A stretch of DNA of 64,000 nucleotides from Gammaproteobacteria bacterium HGW-Gammaproteobacteria-13 (GCA_002840155.1 PGZH01000012.1:18179-82178); one strand, 5' to 3'. Counted from the stretch's first letter, positions 10,510 to 25,333 are shown. The notes: a model not told the origin generated them from the letters alone. Made by a program: numbers and translations.

Positions 10510-10532
10510 ACGCCCTGAAAAAGTCAGGGCGT
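10510..10532 (-). terminator. Hairpin between fghA and ispF, probable fghA terminator
   Basis: ACGCCCTGA and TCAGGGCGT pair around a five-base loop, followed on the minus strand by TGTTTCTT. It lies 58 bases beyond the fghA stop and directly before the ispF start codon, occupying the place where a Shine-Dalgarno sequence would be. Confidence 0.6.
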
Positions 10533-10590
10533 GATTCTAACTGAAAGCTGCAGGGTCGACCCGGCTAGCTGGCCGTCGGTCAGTGCTGGT

Positions 10591-11436
10591 TCAGCTCAAC
10601 AACGCCTTGGCGTGATGACGCAGGTGGTCATCGATAAAGCTGGCGATAAAGTAGTAGCTGTGGTCGTAGCCCGGCTGCAGACGCAGGGTCAGCGGATGGC
10701 CTGCAGCCTGCGCCGCTGCCTTGAGCGCATCCGGCTTGAGCTGGTTTTCCAGGAAATCATCACGATCACCCTGGTCGACCAGAATCGGCAGCTTTTCTGT
10801 TGCCTCGGCGAGCAAGGCGCAAGCATCCCATTCGCGCCAGCGCGAGCGCTCGTCGCCCAGATAACGCGAGAACGCCTTCTCGCCCCAGGGGCAGTTGCTC
10901 GGGTTGCTGATCGGCGCAAACGCCGACAACGACTGATAGCGCCCCGGGTTGCGCAAGGCGCAGACCAGCGCACCGTGCCCGCCCATGGAGTGGCCACTGA
11001 TACCGCGCTTGTCGGATACCGGGAAGTTGGCCTCGATCAGCGCCGGCAGTTCCTGCACCACATAGTCGTACATGCGGTAATGCCGCGCCCAGGGCTCCTG
11101 GGTGGCGTTCAAGTAGAAGCCCGCGCCCAGACCGAAGTCCCAGGCTTTGTCCGGATCATCCGGCACATCGGCGCCGCGCGGGCTGGTATCCGGCGCGACG
11201 ATGATCATCCCCAGCTCGGCCGCCAACTTGTGCGCGCCGGCCTTCTGCATAAAGTTCTCATCGGTGCAGGTCAGCCCGCTCAGCCAATACAGCACCGGCA
11301 GTTTGCCGCCCTGCTCGGCCTGCGGCGGCAGATACACGGCAAACACCATGTCGCAGCCCAGCACCGCCGACCGGTGGCGGTAACGCTTGTGCCAGCCACC
11401 GGCACTCTTCTGGCAGGAAATATTTTCCAAGGTCAT
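10591..11436 (-). CDS. fghA: S-formylglutathione hydrolase
   Basis: This esterase releases formate and glutathione from S-formylglutathione, the second step of glutathione-dependent formaldehyde oxidation. The 281-residue alpha/beta hydrolase has the nucleophile elbow [10 protein letters not shown], the conserved [17 protein letters not shown] block that binds substrate, and the C-terminal [16 protein letters not shown] with the catalytic His. Start [11 protein letters not shown] at 11436. It follows adhC by 40 bases on the same strand; both form the formaldehyde detoxification unit. Confidence 0.97.
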   Translation of the reverse strand: MTLENISCQKSAGGWHKRYRHRSAVLGCDMVFAVYLPPQAEQGGKLPVLYWLSGLTCTDENFMQKAGAHKLAAELGMIIVAPDTSPRGADVPDDPDKAWDFGLGAGFYLNATQEPWARHYRMYDYVVQELPALIEANFPVSDKRGISGHSMGGHGALVCALRNPGRYQSLSAFAPISNPSNCPWGEKAFSRYLGDERSRWREWDACALLAEATEKLPILVDQGDRDDFLENQLKPDALKAAAQAAGHPLTLRLQPGYDHSYYFIASFIDDHLRHHAKALLS

Positions 11437-11447
11437 AGGGCCTCCAT

Positions 11448-11470
11448 TGGGCGGCCATCACAGCCGCCCA
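11448..11470 (-). other. Hairpin between adhC and fghA
   Basis: TGGGCGGC and GCCGCCCA form an 8-bp stem around seven bases, 6 bases after adhC. There is no T run, so it is more likely an mRNA-stability or processing element setting relative adhC/fghA levels than a full terminator. Confidence 0.4.
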
Positions 11471-11476
11471 GCGTGA

Positions 11477-12714
<1,238 letters not shown>

Positions 12715-13647
12715 ATGAATCGCTGGGAAGGCCTCGATGAATTTGTCGCCGTAGCCGAATGTGGCCAGTTCACCGCTGCGGCCGAACGCCTAAGCCTGTC
12801 GTCATCCCAGGTCAGCCGACAGATCGCCCGCCTGGAAGAGCGCCTACAAACCCGCCTGTTCTACCGCAGCACCCGCCGCGTGGCACTGACCGAGGCCGGG
12901 CAGACGTTTTTACAGCACTGCCAGCGCCTGCAGGATGCCCGCGAAGAAGCCCTGCGCGCGGTGGGCGATCTGGGCAGCGAGCCAAAAGGCCTGCTGCGCA
13001 TGACCTGTGCGGTGGCCTATGGCGAGCGCTTTATCGTGCCGCTGGTCACCGACTTTATGCTGCAGCACCCGCAACTGCGGGTGGATATCGAACTGAGCAA
13101 CCGCACCCTTGATCTGCTACACGACGGCCTCGACCTGGCCATCCGCCTGGGCCGTTTGCAGGACTCGCGACTGGTGGCCACGCGCCTGGCGCCACGGCAG
13201 ATGTACCTGTGCGCCGCCCCCGCCTACCTGCAACGCTACGGCCGCCCGCATTCGCTGTCGGAACTGGCGCGGCACAATTGCCTGATCGGCAGTTCGGACC
13301 TCTGGAGCTTTCAGGCCAGCGGCCGCGACTCCAGCCTGCGGGTGCAGGGCAATTGGCGCTGCAACAGTGGCCAGGCGGTGCTGGAAGCGGCGCTGCGCGG
13401 CCTTGGTTTGTGTCAGTTACCGGATTATTACGTGCTGGAGCATTTGCGCAGCGGCGCGCTGGTATCACTGCTGGATAACCAGCAGCCGCCGGACACTGCG
13501 GTGTGGGCGCTGTATCCCCAGCAGCGCCACCTGTCACCCAAAGTGCGGCAACTGGTGGAGTTTCTTAAGCAGGGGTTGGCCGCGCGGCCGGAATACCATC
13601 AGGACCGGCAACATCGTGTCACAGGCGCACCGGAACCTAGCCGTTAA
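12715..13647 (+). CDS. gfnR: LysR-family regulator of formaldehyde detoxification
   Basis: A 310-residue LysR-type regulator. The N-terminal helix-turn-helix spans about residues 16-37 (CGQFTAAAERLSLSSSQVSRQI), with the usual linker helix and two-lobed effector domain after it. The frame opens earlier at 12634, but homology and the Shine-Dalgarno sequence place the start at the ATG at 12715. It is divergent from adhC-fghA, the standard layout for a LysR gene and its target. From memory the P. aeruginosa gene in this place is the formaldehyde-responsive activator GfnR; the symbol rests on position and similarity. Confidence 0.85.
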   Translation: MNRWEGLDEFVAVAECGQFTAAAERLSLSSSQVSRQIARLEERLQTRLFYRSTRRVALTEAGQTFLQHCQRLQDAREEALRAVGDLGSEPKGLLRMTCAVAYGERFIVPLVTDFMLQHPQLRVDIELSNRTLDLLHDGLDLAIRLGRLQDSRLVATRLAPRQMYLCAAPAYLQRYGRPHSLSELARHNCLIGSSDLWSFQASGRDSSLRVQGNWRCNSGQAVLEAALRGLGLCQLPDYYVLEHLRSGALVSLLDNQQPPDTAVWALYPQQRHLSPKVRQLVEFLKQGLAARPEYHQDRQHRVTGAPEPSR

Positions 13648-13726
13648 GCGCCTATCCTAAAAGTAGGTATGTAGACAGCCTGCACTTGATCCACAGCAGA
13701 CCACTGCCTCAATTAAGGAGAGCGTT

Positions 13727-14041
13727 ATGCAAGTACTGGTAAACAGCGACAACCACATTGAAGCGTCGCAGGAATTTATAACCAACGTTGGCACACGCGT
13801 GGGAGACAAGATCAAACGCTTCGAAGATCATCTAACCCGCGTCGAAGTCCATCTGCGTGATGAGAACGCCCACAAAGCCGGCGGCAATGATAAGCGCTGC
13901 CTGATCGAAGCCCGCCCCAAGGGCCGCGACCCGATTTCCGTATCGCATAATGCCGACCATCTCGAGCAGGCCATCGAGGGCGCCATCAGCAAGCTGACCA
14001 CAGTACTTGAGCGCGATATCAGCAAGACCCGCGTCAATTAG
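13727..14041 (+). CDS. Short HPF/RaiA-family ribosome-associated protein
   Basis: A 104-residue protein of the ribosomal S30AE/sigma-54 modulation family (PF02482 type). The alternating basic surface (RVGDKIKRFEDHLTRVEVHLRDEN) and the closing HADHLEQAIEGAISKL-like helix fit a protein that binds the 30S decoding region and silences or protects ribosomes. It is the short form without the C-terminal dimerisation domain. The usual Pseudomonas hpf lies beside rpoN, so this is probably a second paralogue. A clear AAGGAGA precedes the start at 13727. It converges on ispD with a shared inverted repeat between. Confidence 0.85.
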   Translation: MQVLVNSDNHIEASQEFITNVGTRVGDKIKRFEDHLTRVEVHLRDENAHKAGGNDKRCLIEARPKGRDPISVSHNADHLEQAIEGAISKLTTVLERDISKTRVN

Positions 14042-14047
14042 CCAAAC

Positions 14048-14073
14048 AATCCGGCGGCCCAGGCCGCCGGATT
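14048..14073. terminator. Inverted repeat between the convergent HPF-like gene and ispD
   Basis: AATCCGGCGGCC and GGCCGCCGGATT form a 12-bp perfect stem with a two-base loop. T runs are short on both sides. It probably ends transcription from both genes; it reaches the ispD stop codon. Confidence 0.65.
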
Positions 14074-14776
14074 AGTCTTGCCAGAGCCCCGCGAGCAACT
14101 TCAGATCTTCTGGCCGGGTGACCTTGAGATTATCCCCGCGCCCCTCGATCAAACGGGGGGCATACCCAGCCCACTCAATGGCCGAAGCCTCATCGGTGAT
14201 GGCCGCGCCTGCGGCCAATGCGGCGCTCAGAGCACGCCGCAATTCGCCAAGACGGAACATCTGCGGGGTAAAGGCCTGCCAGATAGTCGAGCGATCCACC
14301 GTCATCTGCACCCGGCCATCGGCGCCGGCACGCTTGAGCGTATCGCGCGCCGGCACGGCCAACAGGCCGCCCACCGGATCATCGGCCAGCTCACTGAGCA
14401 ACAGATCCAGATCGCTACGCGCCAGATTGGGCCGCGCCGCATCGTGCACCAGCACCCAATCCTGCTCCTGGGCACCCAGCTCGCTGAGGCGCAGCAGACC
14501 GCTGAGTACCGAATCGGCGCGTTCGGCACCGCCATCGGCGCGCTGAATACGCGGATCAGTGGCGCAGCCAAGGGTCGGCCAGTACGGATCATCCGCCGCC
14601 AAACTGACCACCACCGCGCGCAGCTGCGGATGCTCGAGAAAGCACGCCAAGGTGTGTTCGATAATGCTTTTGCCGGCCAGTTGCAGGTACTGCTTGGGCC
14701 GGTCGGCGCGCATCCGGCTGCCAATGCCAGCAGCCGGGATCAACGCCCAGAAAGGGGGTAACTCAGAGGTATTCAT
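14072..14776 (-). CDS. ispD: 2-C-methyl-D-erythritol 4-phosphate cytidylyltransferase IspD
   Basis: IspD couples CTP to methylerythritol phosphate in the MEP pathway. The 234-residue protein has the nucleotide-binding start PAAGIGSRMRADRPKQYLQL, the VHDAARPN motif mid-protein, and the C-terminal block ITDEASAIEWAG followed by GDNLKVTRPEDL. It overlaps the end of ftsB by 4 bases (ATGA), the ftsB-ispD pairing common in gamma-proteobacteria. Confidence 0.97.
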   Translation of the reverse strand: MNTSELPPFWALIPAAGIGSRMRADRPKQYLQLAGKSIIEHTLACFLEHPQLRAVVVSLAADDPYWPTLGCATDPRIQRADGGAERADSVLSGLLRLSELGAQEQDWVLVHDAARPNLARSDLDLLLSELADDPVGGLLAVPARDTLKRAGADGRVQMTVDRSTIWQAFTPQMFRLGELRRALSAALAAGAAITDEASAIEWAGYAPRLIEGRGDNLKVTRPEDLKLLAGLWQD

Positions 14777-15054
14777 TCAGCCAACTGATAGAGGGTTTCG
14801 CCCTCTTTCAGCATGCCCAGCTCATGCCGCGCACGCTCTTCGACGGTTTCCATACCGCTTTTCAGCTCCAGCACTTCCGCTTCGAGAATCCGGTTGCGCT
14901 CTTGCAGCTGCTGGTTTTCGCCCTGTTGATCGGCGATCTGCTGCTGCAACTGGGCCACCTGCGCCAGGCTGCCATCGCCGACCCACAGGCGATACTGCAG
15001 ACCTGCCAATACGGCAATCAGCACGATAAATACCCAGTAAAAGTTATTGCGCAT
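14773..15054 (-). CDS. ftsB: Cell division protein FtsB
   Basis: FtsB is a bitopic inner-membrane protein that forms the FtsQLB subcomplex of the divisome. The 93-residue product has a short cytoplasmic tip (MRNNFYW), one membrane segment at about residues 5-22 (WVFIVLIAVLAGLQYRL) and a periplasmic coiled coil (about 30-70) rich in Gln, Leu and Glu. The ATG at 15054 starts the homologous part; the longer frame upstream covers the eno terminator and is not real. It follows eno and precedes ispD. Confidence 0.95.
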   Translation of the reverse strand: MRNNFYWVFIVLIAVLAGLQYRLWVGDGSLAQVAQLQQQIADQQGENQQLQERNRILEAEVLELKSGMETVEERARHELGMLKEGETLYQLAE

Positions 15055-15075
15055 AGCGTAAGAAACTTCCGAACG

Positions 15076-15100
15076 AAAAAGGGGCGACTCGCGCCGCCCC
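15076..15100 (-). terminator. Intrinsic terminator of eno
   Basis: On the minus strand GGGGCG...CGCCCC closes a hairpin followed by TTTTT, 20 bases past the eno stop. The core is nearly the same sequence as the rsmZ terminator (ggggcgactcgcg plus cgccc on the plus strand). ftsB starts 22 bases later, so some readthrough or a separate promoter is needed. Confidence 0.8.
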
Positions 15101-15119
15101 TCTTTTACCATGCCTGGGT

Positions 15120-16478
<1,359 letters not shown>

Positions 16479-16554
16479 TTAATACAGCGCTCGATATGTA
16501 CTGACTATTTAGCCAGATTGTATACAAACGGCACTTTACCGGAGATTTGCCGTT

Positions 16555-19066
<2,512 letters not shown>

Positions 19067-19204
19067 TCAATGCCGCCGGGGAAAGCGAAGGAATACCGAA
19101 GCGGCTCTCTGCGATGCACTGCAATGAGCTAGCCCTGCCGATCCCCAAGGGGAGTCAACAAAAGCTGTAGTAAGACGGGAGCGTAGTCTACCGGAAAGGG
19201 CTTA

Positions 19205-20521
19205 TCAGCTCAAACCTTGATCATTCGTCGGTGGCTGCCAATGCAATTTCCAACTGCCGTCGGCGGCGCCCTGCAGACCTGGCAGGTTGGCAATCGCCAC
19301 CACCTGGCTATCCAGACGCAGCAGCGGCAGGCGATCCCGCACAAAAGCCGGCACGCGCAGCTCATTGAACAAGCGCTTGAGATCGCGGTGCCCACGTCCC
19401 GGTAAAAGAAGCTGATCGCCGCCCTGGCGGTAACCCAACCGCCAGTTACCCGCCGGCAACTGACCATCAATTCGCACACTGCCATTGGCGGGCAATGCCA
19501 CCTGCTTATTACCTTGAACCACAGTGCTGAGCGGCGCTGGTGAAACTAGCCAATCACCCGCCAACCACCACAGCCGCTCATCACTGCGGCGCAGCTCCCC
19601 CGCTGCCAACTTCCAGACTGGCGCGGCATCCGACGCGGCATCGCGCAGCGTTTGCCAGCCCGCCCAATGCTCGCTATCCGGCATCGCCGTTAGCGGGCGC
19701 AGCCAGTAACGCAGCGCATTGCGCTGGCGCGGCTCACTCAGACTGCGTAACGCAGGCAGCGCCAGGCTGGGTAACGGCAGCCAGGCAAACTCGGCTGACA
19801 CCTGCGCGGCAACCATATCCTGCTGCGCCAACTCATCGAGCAACTGCGCAGTCTCACCCAAGTGCGCAGCACTACGGGCCATATTGGTTGATGCCTGCGG
19901 CCAGCGACCAAGCAACGCAGGCATCACCTGACGGCGCAGGTAATTGCGCGAGAAACGCTCATCGGCATTTGACGGATCTTCGACCCAGCTCAGCTTGTGC
20001 TCACGGGCATAAGCCAACAGCTCATCGCGCGAGCAGTTGAGTAGCGGCCGAAGCAGCCGCCCCGTTCCCAATGCACGACTCATCGGCATGGCCGACAAAC
20101 CCTGTACGCCGGCACCGCGCAACAAACGAAACAATAGGGTTTCAGCCTGATCATCGCGGTGCTGCGCAGTCAGCAGCACCTCACCAGCCCTCAGACGCGC
20201 CGCAAAAGCCGCGTAGCGGGCATCGCGCGCCGCACGCTCAAGACTGGCACCGGGAGCAACCTGAACATATTCAACCTGCAATGGCACAGACAAAGCCGCG
20301 CACAGCTCACGGCAATGGGCCGGCCAGGCATCGGCCGCAGCCTGCAAGCCGTGATGGATATGAATAGCGGAAAGAGGCGGCAATGCCTCACGCTGCGCGA
20401 GGCTGGCCAGCAGGTGCAGCAGCACCGTGGAGTCCAGACCACCGGACAGGGCCACACACCAGCCCGAGGCACCACGCCAGGGCTGCAAGGCATCACGCAA
20501 ACGAATAGGCACAGGAATCAT
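19205..20521 (-). CDS. tilS: tRNA(Ile)-lysidine synthase TilS
   Basis: TilS attaches lysine to the wobble cytidine of the AUA-reading tRNA-Ile, changing its decoding and charging. The 438-residue protein has the PP-loop ATP motif ALSGGLDSTVLLHLL near residue 25 and LTAQHRDDQAETLLFRLLRG, followed by the C-terminal tRNA-binding domain. In many Pseudomonas it follows accA, as here, although a strong hairpin separates the two. Slight drift from E. coli is normal for this family. Confidence 0.95.
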   Translation of the reverse strand: MIPVPIRLRDALQPWRGASGWCVALSGGLDSTVLLHLLASLAQREALPPLSAIHIHHGLQAAADAWPAHCRELCAALSVPLQVEYVQVAPGASLERAARDARYAAFAARLRAGEVLLTAQHRDDQAETLLFRLLRGAGVQGLSAMPMSRALGTGRLLRPLLNCSRDELLAYAREHKLSWVEDPSNADERFSRNYLRRQVMPALLGRWPQASTNMARSAAHLGETAQLLDELAQQDMVAAQVSAEFAWLPLPSLALPALRSLSEPRQRNALRYWLRPLTAMPDSEHWAGWQTLRDAASDAAPVWKLAAGELRRSDERLWWLAGDWLVSPAPLSTVVQGNKQVALPANGSVRIDGQLPAGNWRLGYRQGGDQLLLPGRGHRDLKRLFNELRVPAFVRDRLPLLRLDSQVVAIANLPGLQGAADGSWKLHWQPPTNDQGLS

Positions 20522-20538
20522 CAGCCAAGCTTAAAACA

Positions 20539-20562
20539 ACAACGGGCCCGAAGGCCCGTTGT
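20539..20562 (-). terminator. Terminator of accA
   Basis: ACAACGGGCC and GGCCCGTTGT form a 10-bp stem around CGAA; on the minus strand TTGTTTT follows. It lies 20 bases past the accA stop. Confidence 0.78.
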
Positions 20563-20581
20563 ATGCGCAACTGCCAAGCAA

Positions 20582-21532
20582 TCAGGCAATCCCGTAGCTC
20601 ATCAGGCGCTCATAACGACGCTTAAGCAGCGCGTCGGTATCGAAGGTCTTGAGCATTGCCAGCTGCGTCAGCAAAGCCTGACGCACCGATTCGGCGGCAG
20701 CAGCTGGGTCGCTGTGTGCGCCGCCAAGTGGCTCACAGATCACCTGATCAACAATGCCCAGGCCTTTCAGGCGCTCGGCAGTGATGCCCATCGCTTCGGC
20801 AGCATCCGGCGCTTTTTCTGCGGTTTTCCACAGAATCGAGGCACAACCTTCCGGCGAGATCACCGAATAGGTGGAGTACTGCAGCATATTCAGCTGATCG
20901 CACACACCGATGGCCAAGGCGCCGCCGGAACCACCTTCACCAATGACAGTGGCGATGATCGGGGTTTTCAGACGCGCCATAACACGCAAATTCCAGGCGA
21001 TGGCTTCGCTCTGGTTGCGCTCTTCGGCGTCGATGCCTGGATAGGCACCCGGGGTGTCAATAAAGGTGAGGATCGGCATTTTGAAGCGTTCGGCCATTTC
21101 CATCAGGCGGCACGCCTTGCGGTAGCCCTCCGGACGCGGCATGCCGAAGTTGCGGCGCACCTTTTCGCGAATCTCACGGCCTTTCTGGTGACCGATCACC
21201 ATCACCGGCTCACCGTCCAGACGGGCAACACCACCGACCAGGGCGGCGTCGTCGGAGAAGTGACGGTCGCCATGCAGCTCATCGAACTCGGTAAAGATGT
21301 GCTGCAGGTAATCCAGGGTGTAAGGACGGCGTGGGTGGCGCGCCAGCTGGGCGATCTGCCAGCTGCTCAGGTTGCCGAAAATGGTTTCGGTCAACGAGCT
21401 GCTCTTGTCCTGCAGGCGGGCGATTTCATCGTTGATGTTCAACGAGTTGTCGTTACCGACCAGGCGAAGCTCTTCGATCTTGGCTTGCAGGTCGGCGATC
21501 GGCTGTTCGAAATCGAGAAAATTCGGGTTCAT
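20582..21532 (-). CDS. accA: Acetyl-CoA carboxylase carboxyltransferase subunit alpha
   Basis: AccA pairs with AccD to transfer carboxyl from biotin to acetyl-CoA, the first committed step of fatty-acid synthesis. The 316-residue protein (start [11 protein letters not shown] at 21532) has the coiled N-terminal helix and the crotonase-like core with [37 protein letters not shown] and [15 protein letters not shown]. It is transcribed after dnaE, which is its usual neighbour. Confidence 0.98.
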   Translation of the reverse strand: MNPNFLDFEQPIADLQAKIEELRLVGNDNSLNINDEIARLQDKSSSLTETIFGNLSSWQIAQLARHPRRPYTLDYLQHIFTEFDELHGDRHFSDDAALVGGVARLDGEPVMVIGHQKGREIREKVRRNFGMPRPEGYRKACRLMEMAERFKMPILTFIDTPGAYPGIDAEERNQSEAIAWNLRVMARLKTPIIATVIGEGGSGGALAIGVCDQLNMLQYSTYSVISPEGCASILWKTAEKAPDAAEAMGITAERLKGLGIVDQVICEPLGGAHSDPAAAAESVRQALLTQLAMLKTFDTDALLKRRYERLMSYGIA

Positions 21533-21700
21533 AGTCATCCGTCTTGCGTCGACGGCCAAGTGGCCGGGAGCTGTATCCGTTATCGCGCCCTACCTTATAG
21601 CAGCAGGCGCATTCAGGTCGACACCCGGTTCTGCACGAAAGCCTTCAATACAGAACCCGCTGGGTATCGCGACCGACCGGCGAAGCCTGAGCCTCGCAAA

Positions 21701-24700
21701 TCAGCGGTAGTGCAAAAAGACGTTGTCGCGGCCGAACTGGTCACGCAATGCCTGAATCAGACTGTCGGCCGGCTCAATGCGCCAGCCTTCACCAAACTGC
21801 AACTGTGCCTTGGCATCGTTGCCGCTGTAGTCGACGGTGATAGGGCACGCGCCGCGATGACGGCCGCACAAGTCGGCTAACCAACGCAGACGATCGCCCT
21901 GCAAGGCGCTGCTGGCGACCTTCAAACGCAGGCTGTCGGCTAGGCCGGTGCGCGCCTCTTCCAGGCTCATCACCCGCTTGGCACGCAAGCGCAGACCGCC
22001 GGAGAAGTCGTCATTGCTCACCTCGCCCTCGACTACCACCAGAGCATCGGTCTGCAACAGAGCCTGGGCGCTGTTAAAGGCTTCGGCAAACAAAGAGGCC
22101 TCGATGCGCCCGGAGCGGTCATCGAGGGTGATAAAGCCCATCTTGTCGCCCTTCTTGTTCTTCATCACCCGCAGGTTAACCACCAGGCCGGCAATCGTCT
22201 GATCACCGCGCGCGGCTTTCAGGTCGACGATGCGCTGGCGGGCAAAACGCCGTACTTCACCTTCGTACTCATCAATCGGGTGACCGGTCAGGTACAGGCC
22301 CAGGGTGTCTTTTTCACCCTTGAGGCGTTCCTTCAGCGTCAGTTCACGGGCGCGCAGATGGTTGAGATAGACATCCGCCTCGGCATCGGCAAACACCCCG
22401 CCGAACAGGTCCATATGCCCGCTCTCGGCACTGCGTGCGGTCTGTTCGGCGGCCTGCACAGCCTCCTCCATCGCACCTAGCAATACCGCGCGGTTACGGT
22501 CGATATTGGCCTTGTAGGCCTTCAGCTCTTCATGGAAGTGCGGCCCTAGGCGATCCAGCGCACCGCTGCGAATCAGCGCTTCCAGAGTGCGTTTGTTGAT
22601 GCGCTTGAGGTCGACGCGCGAACAGAAGTCGAACAGGTCCTTGAACGGTCCGTCCTGACGCGCCTCGACGATGGCCTCCACTGGCCCCTCGCCGACGCCC
22701 TTGATCGCGCCCAGGCCATAGACGATCCAGCCTTCGTTGTTAACCGTGAACTTGAATTCGGAGATATTCACGTCCGGCGCATCGAGGCGCAGCTTCATGC
22801 TGCGGCACTCCTCGATCAGGGTGACCACCTTGTCGGTGTTGTGCATATCCGCCGACAACACCGCCGCCATAAAGGCCGCCGAGTGGTGAGCCTTGAGCCA
22901 GGCCGTCTGATACGAAAGCAAGCCATAGGCAGCGGAGTGGGATTTGTTGAAGCCGTAACCGGCGAACTTCTCCACCAGATCAAAGATGTTACCCGCCAGG
23001 TTCGCATCGATCCCGTTGCTCGCGCAGCCTTCAATAAAGCCGCCGCGCTGCTTGGCCATCTCCTCGGGCTTCTTCTTACCCATGGCGCGACGCAGCATGT
23101 CCGCACCACCCAGGGTATAGCCGGCCATGACCTGGGCGATCTGCATCACCTGTTCCTGGTACAGGATGATGCCGTAGGTCGGCTTAAGCACCGGCTCCAG
23201 ACCCGCGTATTGATAGTCCTGATGCGGGTAGGAAATCGGCTCGCGACCGTGCTTACGGTTGATAAAGTCGTCCACCATGCCCGACTGCAGCGGCCCCGGA
23301 CGGAACAGGGCCACCAGGGCGATCATGTCTTCCAGGCAGTCCGGCTTGAGCTTCTTAATCAGCTCCTTCATGCCGCGCGATTCAAGCTGGAACACCGCAG
23401 TGGTCTCGGCCTTCTGCAGCATGCTGAACGTCGGTTTGTCGTCCAGCGGGATAAAGTCGATGTTCAGATCCGGCAGGCCCTTCTTGGCCTGCTCGCGGTT
23501 GATGGTTTCCATCGCCCACTTGATGATGGTCAGGGTGCGCAGACCGAGGAAGTCGAACTTCACCAGGCCGGCGGATTCCACGTCGTCCTTGTCGAACTGG
23601 GTAACCAGGCCACCACCCTCGTCATCACAAGCAATCGGCGAGAAGTCGGTAAGCTTGGTGGGCGCGATCACCACGCCACCTGCGTGTTTGCCGGTACCGC
23701 GACAGATGCCTTCGAGTTTGAGCGACATTTCCCAGATTTCCCGGGCGTCTTCGTCGACCTTGAGGAAGTCGCGCAGCGGCTCTTCCATCTCGTAGGCTTT
23801 TTCCAGGGTCATGCCGACTTCGAAGGGGATCATTTTCGACAGACGGTCGGCCAGGCCGTAGGACTTGCCCTGCGCCCGCGCCACGTCGCGCACCACCGCC
23901 TTGGCCGCCATGGTGCCGAAGGTGATGATCTGGCTGACCGCATTGCGGCCGTATTTCTCGGCCACGTAATCGATTACCCGGTCGCGGCCGTCCATGCAAA
24001 AGTCGACGTCGAAGTCGGGCATGGAGACCCGTTCCGGGTTGAGGAAACGCTCGAACAGTAGGTCATAGGCCAGCGGATCGAGGTCGGTGATCTTCTGCAC
24101 ATAGGCCACCAGCGAACCGGCACCCGACCCACGGCCAGGGCCTACCGGCACGCCGTTGTTCTTCGCCCACTTGATAAAGTCCATAACGATCAAGAAGTAA
24201 CCGGGGAAGCCCATCTGGATGATGATATCCAGCTCGAAATTCAGCCGGTCGATATAGACCTGACGTTTCTCTTCGTAGTTGGGCGTGGTCTCCTTCGGCC
24301 AGAGCACCGCCAGGCGCTCCTCCAAGCCTTCGAACGAGACCTGGCGAAAGTACTCGTCCATGGTCAGGCCAGCAGGGACTGGGAAGTCTGGCAGGAAGTA
24401 CTTGCCCAGCTGCACTTCGATATTACAGCGCTTAGCGATCTCGATGGTGTTTTCCAGCGCTTCCGGCAGGTCACTGAACAGCTCGGCCATTTCCTCCGGG
24501 CTTTTCAGGTACTGCTGATCGGAATAGGTGCGTAGGCGGCGCGGGTCATCCAGGCTACGGCCTTCGCCGATGCACACGCGGGTTTCGTGGGCGGCGAAAT
24601 CGTCTTGCTTGATAAAGCGCACATCATTGGTCGCCACCAGCGGCGCACCGACCTTATCAGCCAGGGCCACCGCAGCGTGAAGATGCTCCTCGTCGTTAAC

Positions 24701-25222
24701 CCGATTGGTGCGCTGCACTTCCAGGTAGAAACGCTCGGGGAACACCTCCAGCCATTCGCGCAGCACGGCCTCGGCTTCTTCCGGTTCGCCATCGAGCAAA
24801 GCATGACCGACCTCGCCTTCCTTTGCGCCAGACAAGGCAATCAGGCCCTCGGCCGCTTCCTTGACCCAATCACGCTGGATGATCACCAGGTCGTTACTCT
24901 GCCCTTCGCTCCAGCCGCGCGAGACCAGTTCGGTGAGGTTGCGGTAACCCTTGGCATTCATCGCCAGCAGGGTCATGCGACTCAGCGGGCCATCTTCATC
25001 GGCACTGGCCAACCAGATGTCGGCGCCGCAGATAGGCTTGATGCCGCCGCCCATGGCCGCCTTATAGAACTTAACCAACGAGCACATATTGCTCATGTCG
25101 GTGACCGCTACCGCCGGCATTCCGGCTGCCGCCACCGACTTGATCAGTGGCTTGACCCGCACCAGCCCATCGACCAGGGAAAACTCGGTGTGCAAACGCA
25201 GGTGGACAAACGAAGCGGTCAT
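21701..25222 (-). CDS. dnaE: DNA polymerase III subunit alpha
   Basis: The 1173-residue replicative polymerase. The N-terminal PHP domain begins FVHLRLHTEFSLVDG. The catalytic aspartates are in PDFDVDFCMDGRD at about residue 400, with the GPGRGSGAGSLVAY motif before it. The finger region, the helix-hairpin-helix, the OB fold (IAGLVVNLRVMKNKKG) and the C-terminal tau-binding tail follow. The ATG at 25222 (MTASFVHLRL) is chosen over an earlier in-frame start on homology. In P. aeruginosa I recall an amino-acid carrier gene between dnaE and rnhB; here the gap is only 111 bases. Confidence 0.98.
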   Translation of the reverse strand: MTASFVHLRLHTEFSLVDGLVRVKPLIKSVAAAGMPAVAVTDMSNMCSLVKFYKAAMGGGIKPICGADIWLASADEDGPLSRMTLLAMNAKGYRNLTELVSRGWSEGQSNDLVIIQRDWVKEAAEGLIALSGAKEGEVGHALLDGEPEEAEAVLREWLEVFPERFYLEVQRTNRVNDEEHLHAAVALADKVGAPLVATNDVRFIKQDDFAAHETRVCIGEGRSLDDPRRLRTYSDQQYLKSPEEMAELFSDLPEALENTIEIAKRCNIEVQLGKYFLPDFPVPAGLTMDEYFRQVSFEGLEERLAVLWPKETTPNYEEKRQVYIDRLNFELDIIIQMGFPGYFLIVMDFIKWAKNNGVPVGPGRGSGAGSLVAYVQKITDLDPLAYDLLFERFLNPERVSMPDFDVDFCMDGRDRVIDYVAEKYGRNAVSQIITFGTMAAKAVVRDVARAQGKSYGLADRLSKMIPFEVGMTLEKAYEMEEPLRDFLKVDEDAREIWEMSLKLEGICRGTGKHAGGVVIAPTKLTDFSPIACDDEGGGLVTQFDKDDVESAGLVKFDFLGLRTLTIIKWAMETINREQAKKGLPDLNIDFIPLDDKPTFSMLQKAETTAVFQLESRGMKELIKKLKPDCLEDMIALVALFRPGPLQSGMVDDFINRKHGREPISYPHQDYQYAGLEPVLKPTYGIILYQEQVMQIAQVMAGYTLGGADMLRRAMGKKKPEEMAKQRGGFIEGCASNGIDANLAGNIFDLVEKFAGYGFNKSHSAAYGLLSYQTAWLKAHHSAAFMAAVLSADMHNTDKVVTLIEECRSMKLRLDAPDVNISEFKFTVNNEGWIVYGLGAIKGVGEGPVEAIVEARQDGPFKDLFDFCSRVDLKRINKRTLEALIRSGALDRLGPHFHEELKAYKANIDRNRAVLLGAMEEAVQAAEQTARSAESGHMDLFGGVFADAEADVYLNHLRARELTLKERLKGEKDTLGLYLTGHPIDEYEGEVRRFARQRIVDLKAARGDQTIAGLVVNLRVMKNKKGDKMGFITLDDRSGRIEASLFAEAFNSAQALLQTDALVVVEGEVSNDDFSGGLRLRAKRVMSLEEARTGLADSLRLKVASSALQGDRLRWLADLCGRHRGACPITVDYSGNDAKAQLQFGEGWRIEPADSLIQALRDQFGRDNVFLHYR

Positions 25223-25333
25223 GGCAGTCCTATACAAAACGCAAAAACGACAAGGCAGGGATTGTACAACCGCAGCAGCGAGCGACAAGCGCTACCGGGC
25301 ACAGGATAACGAGGGAATTTCGCCAGCGTTGTG

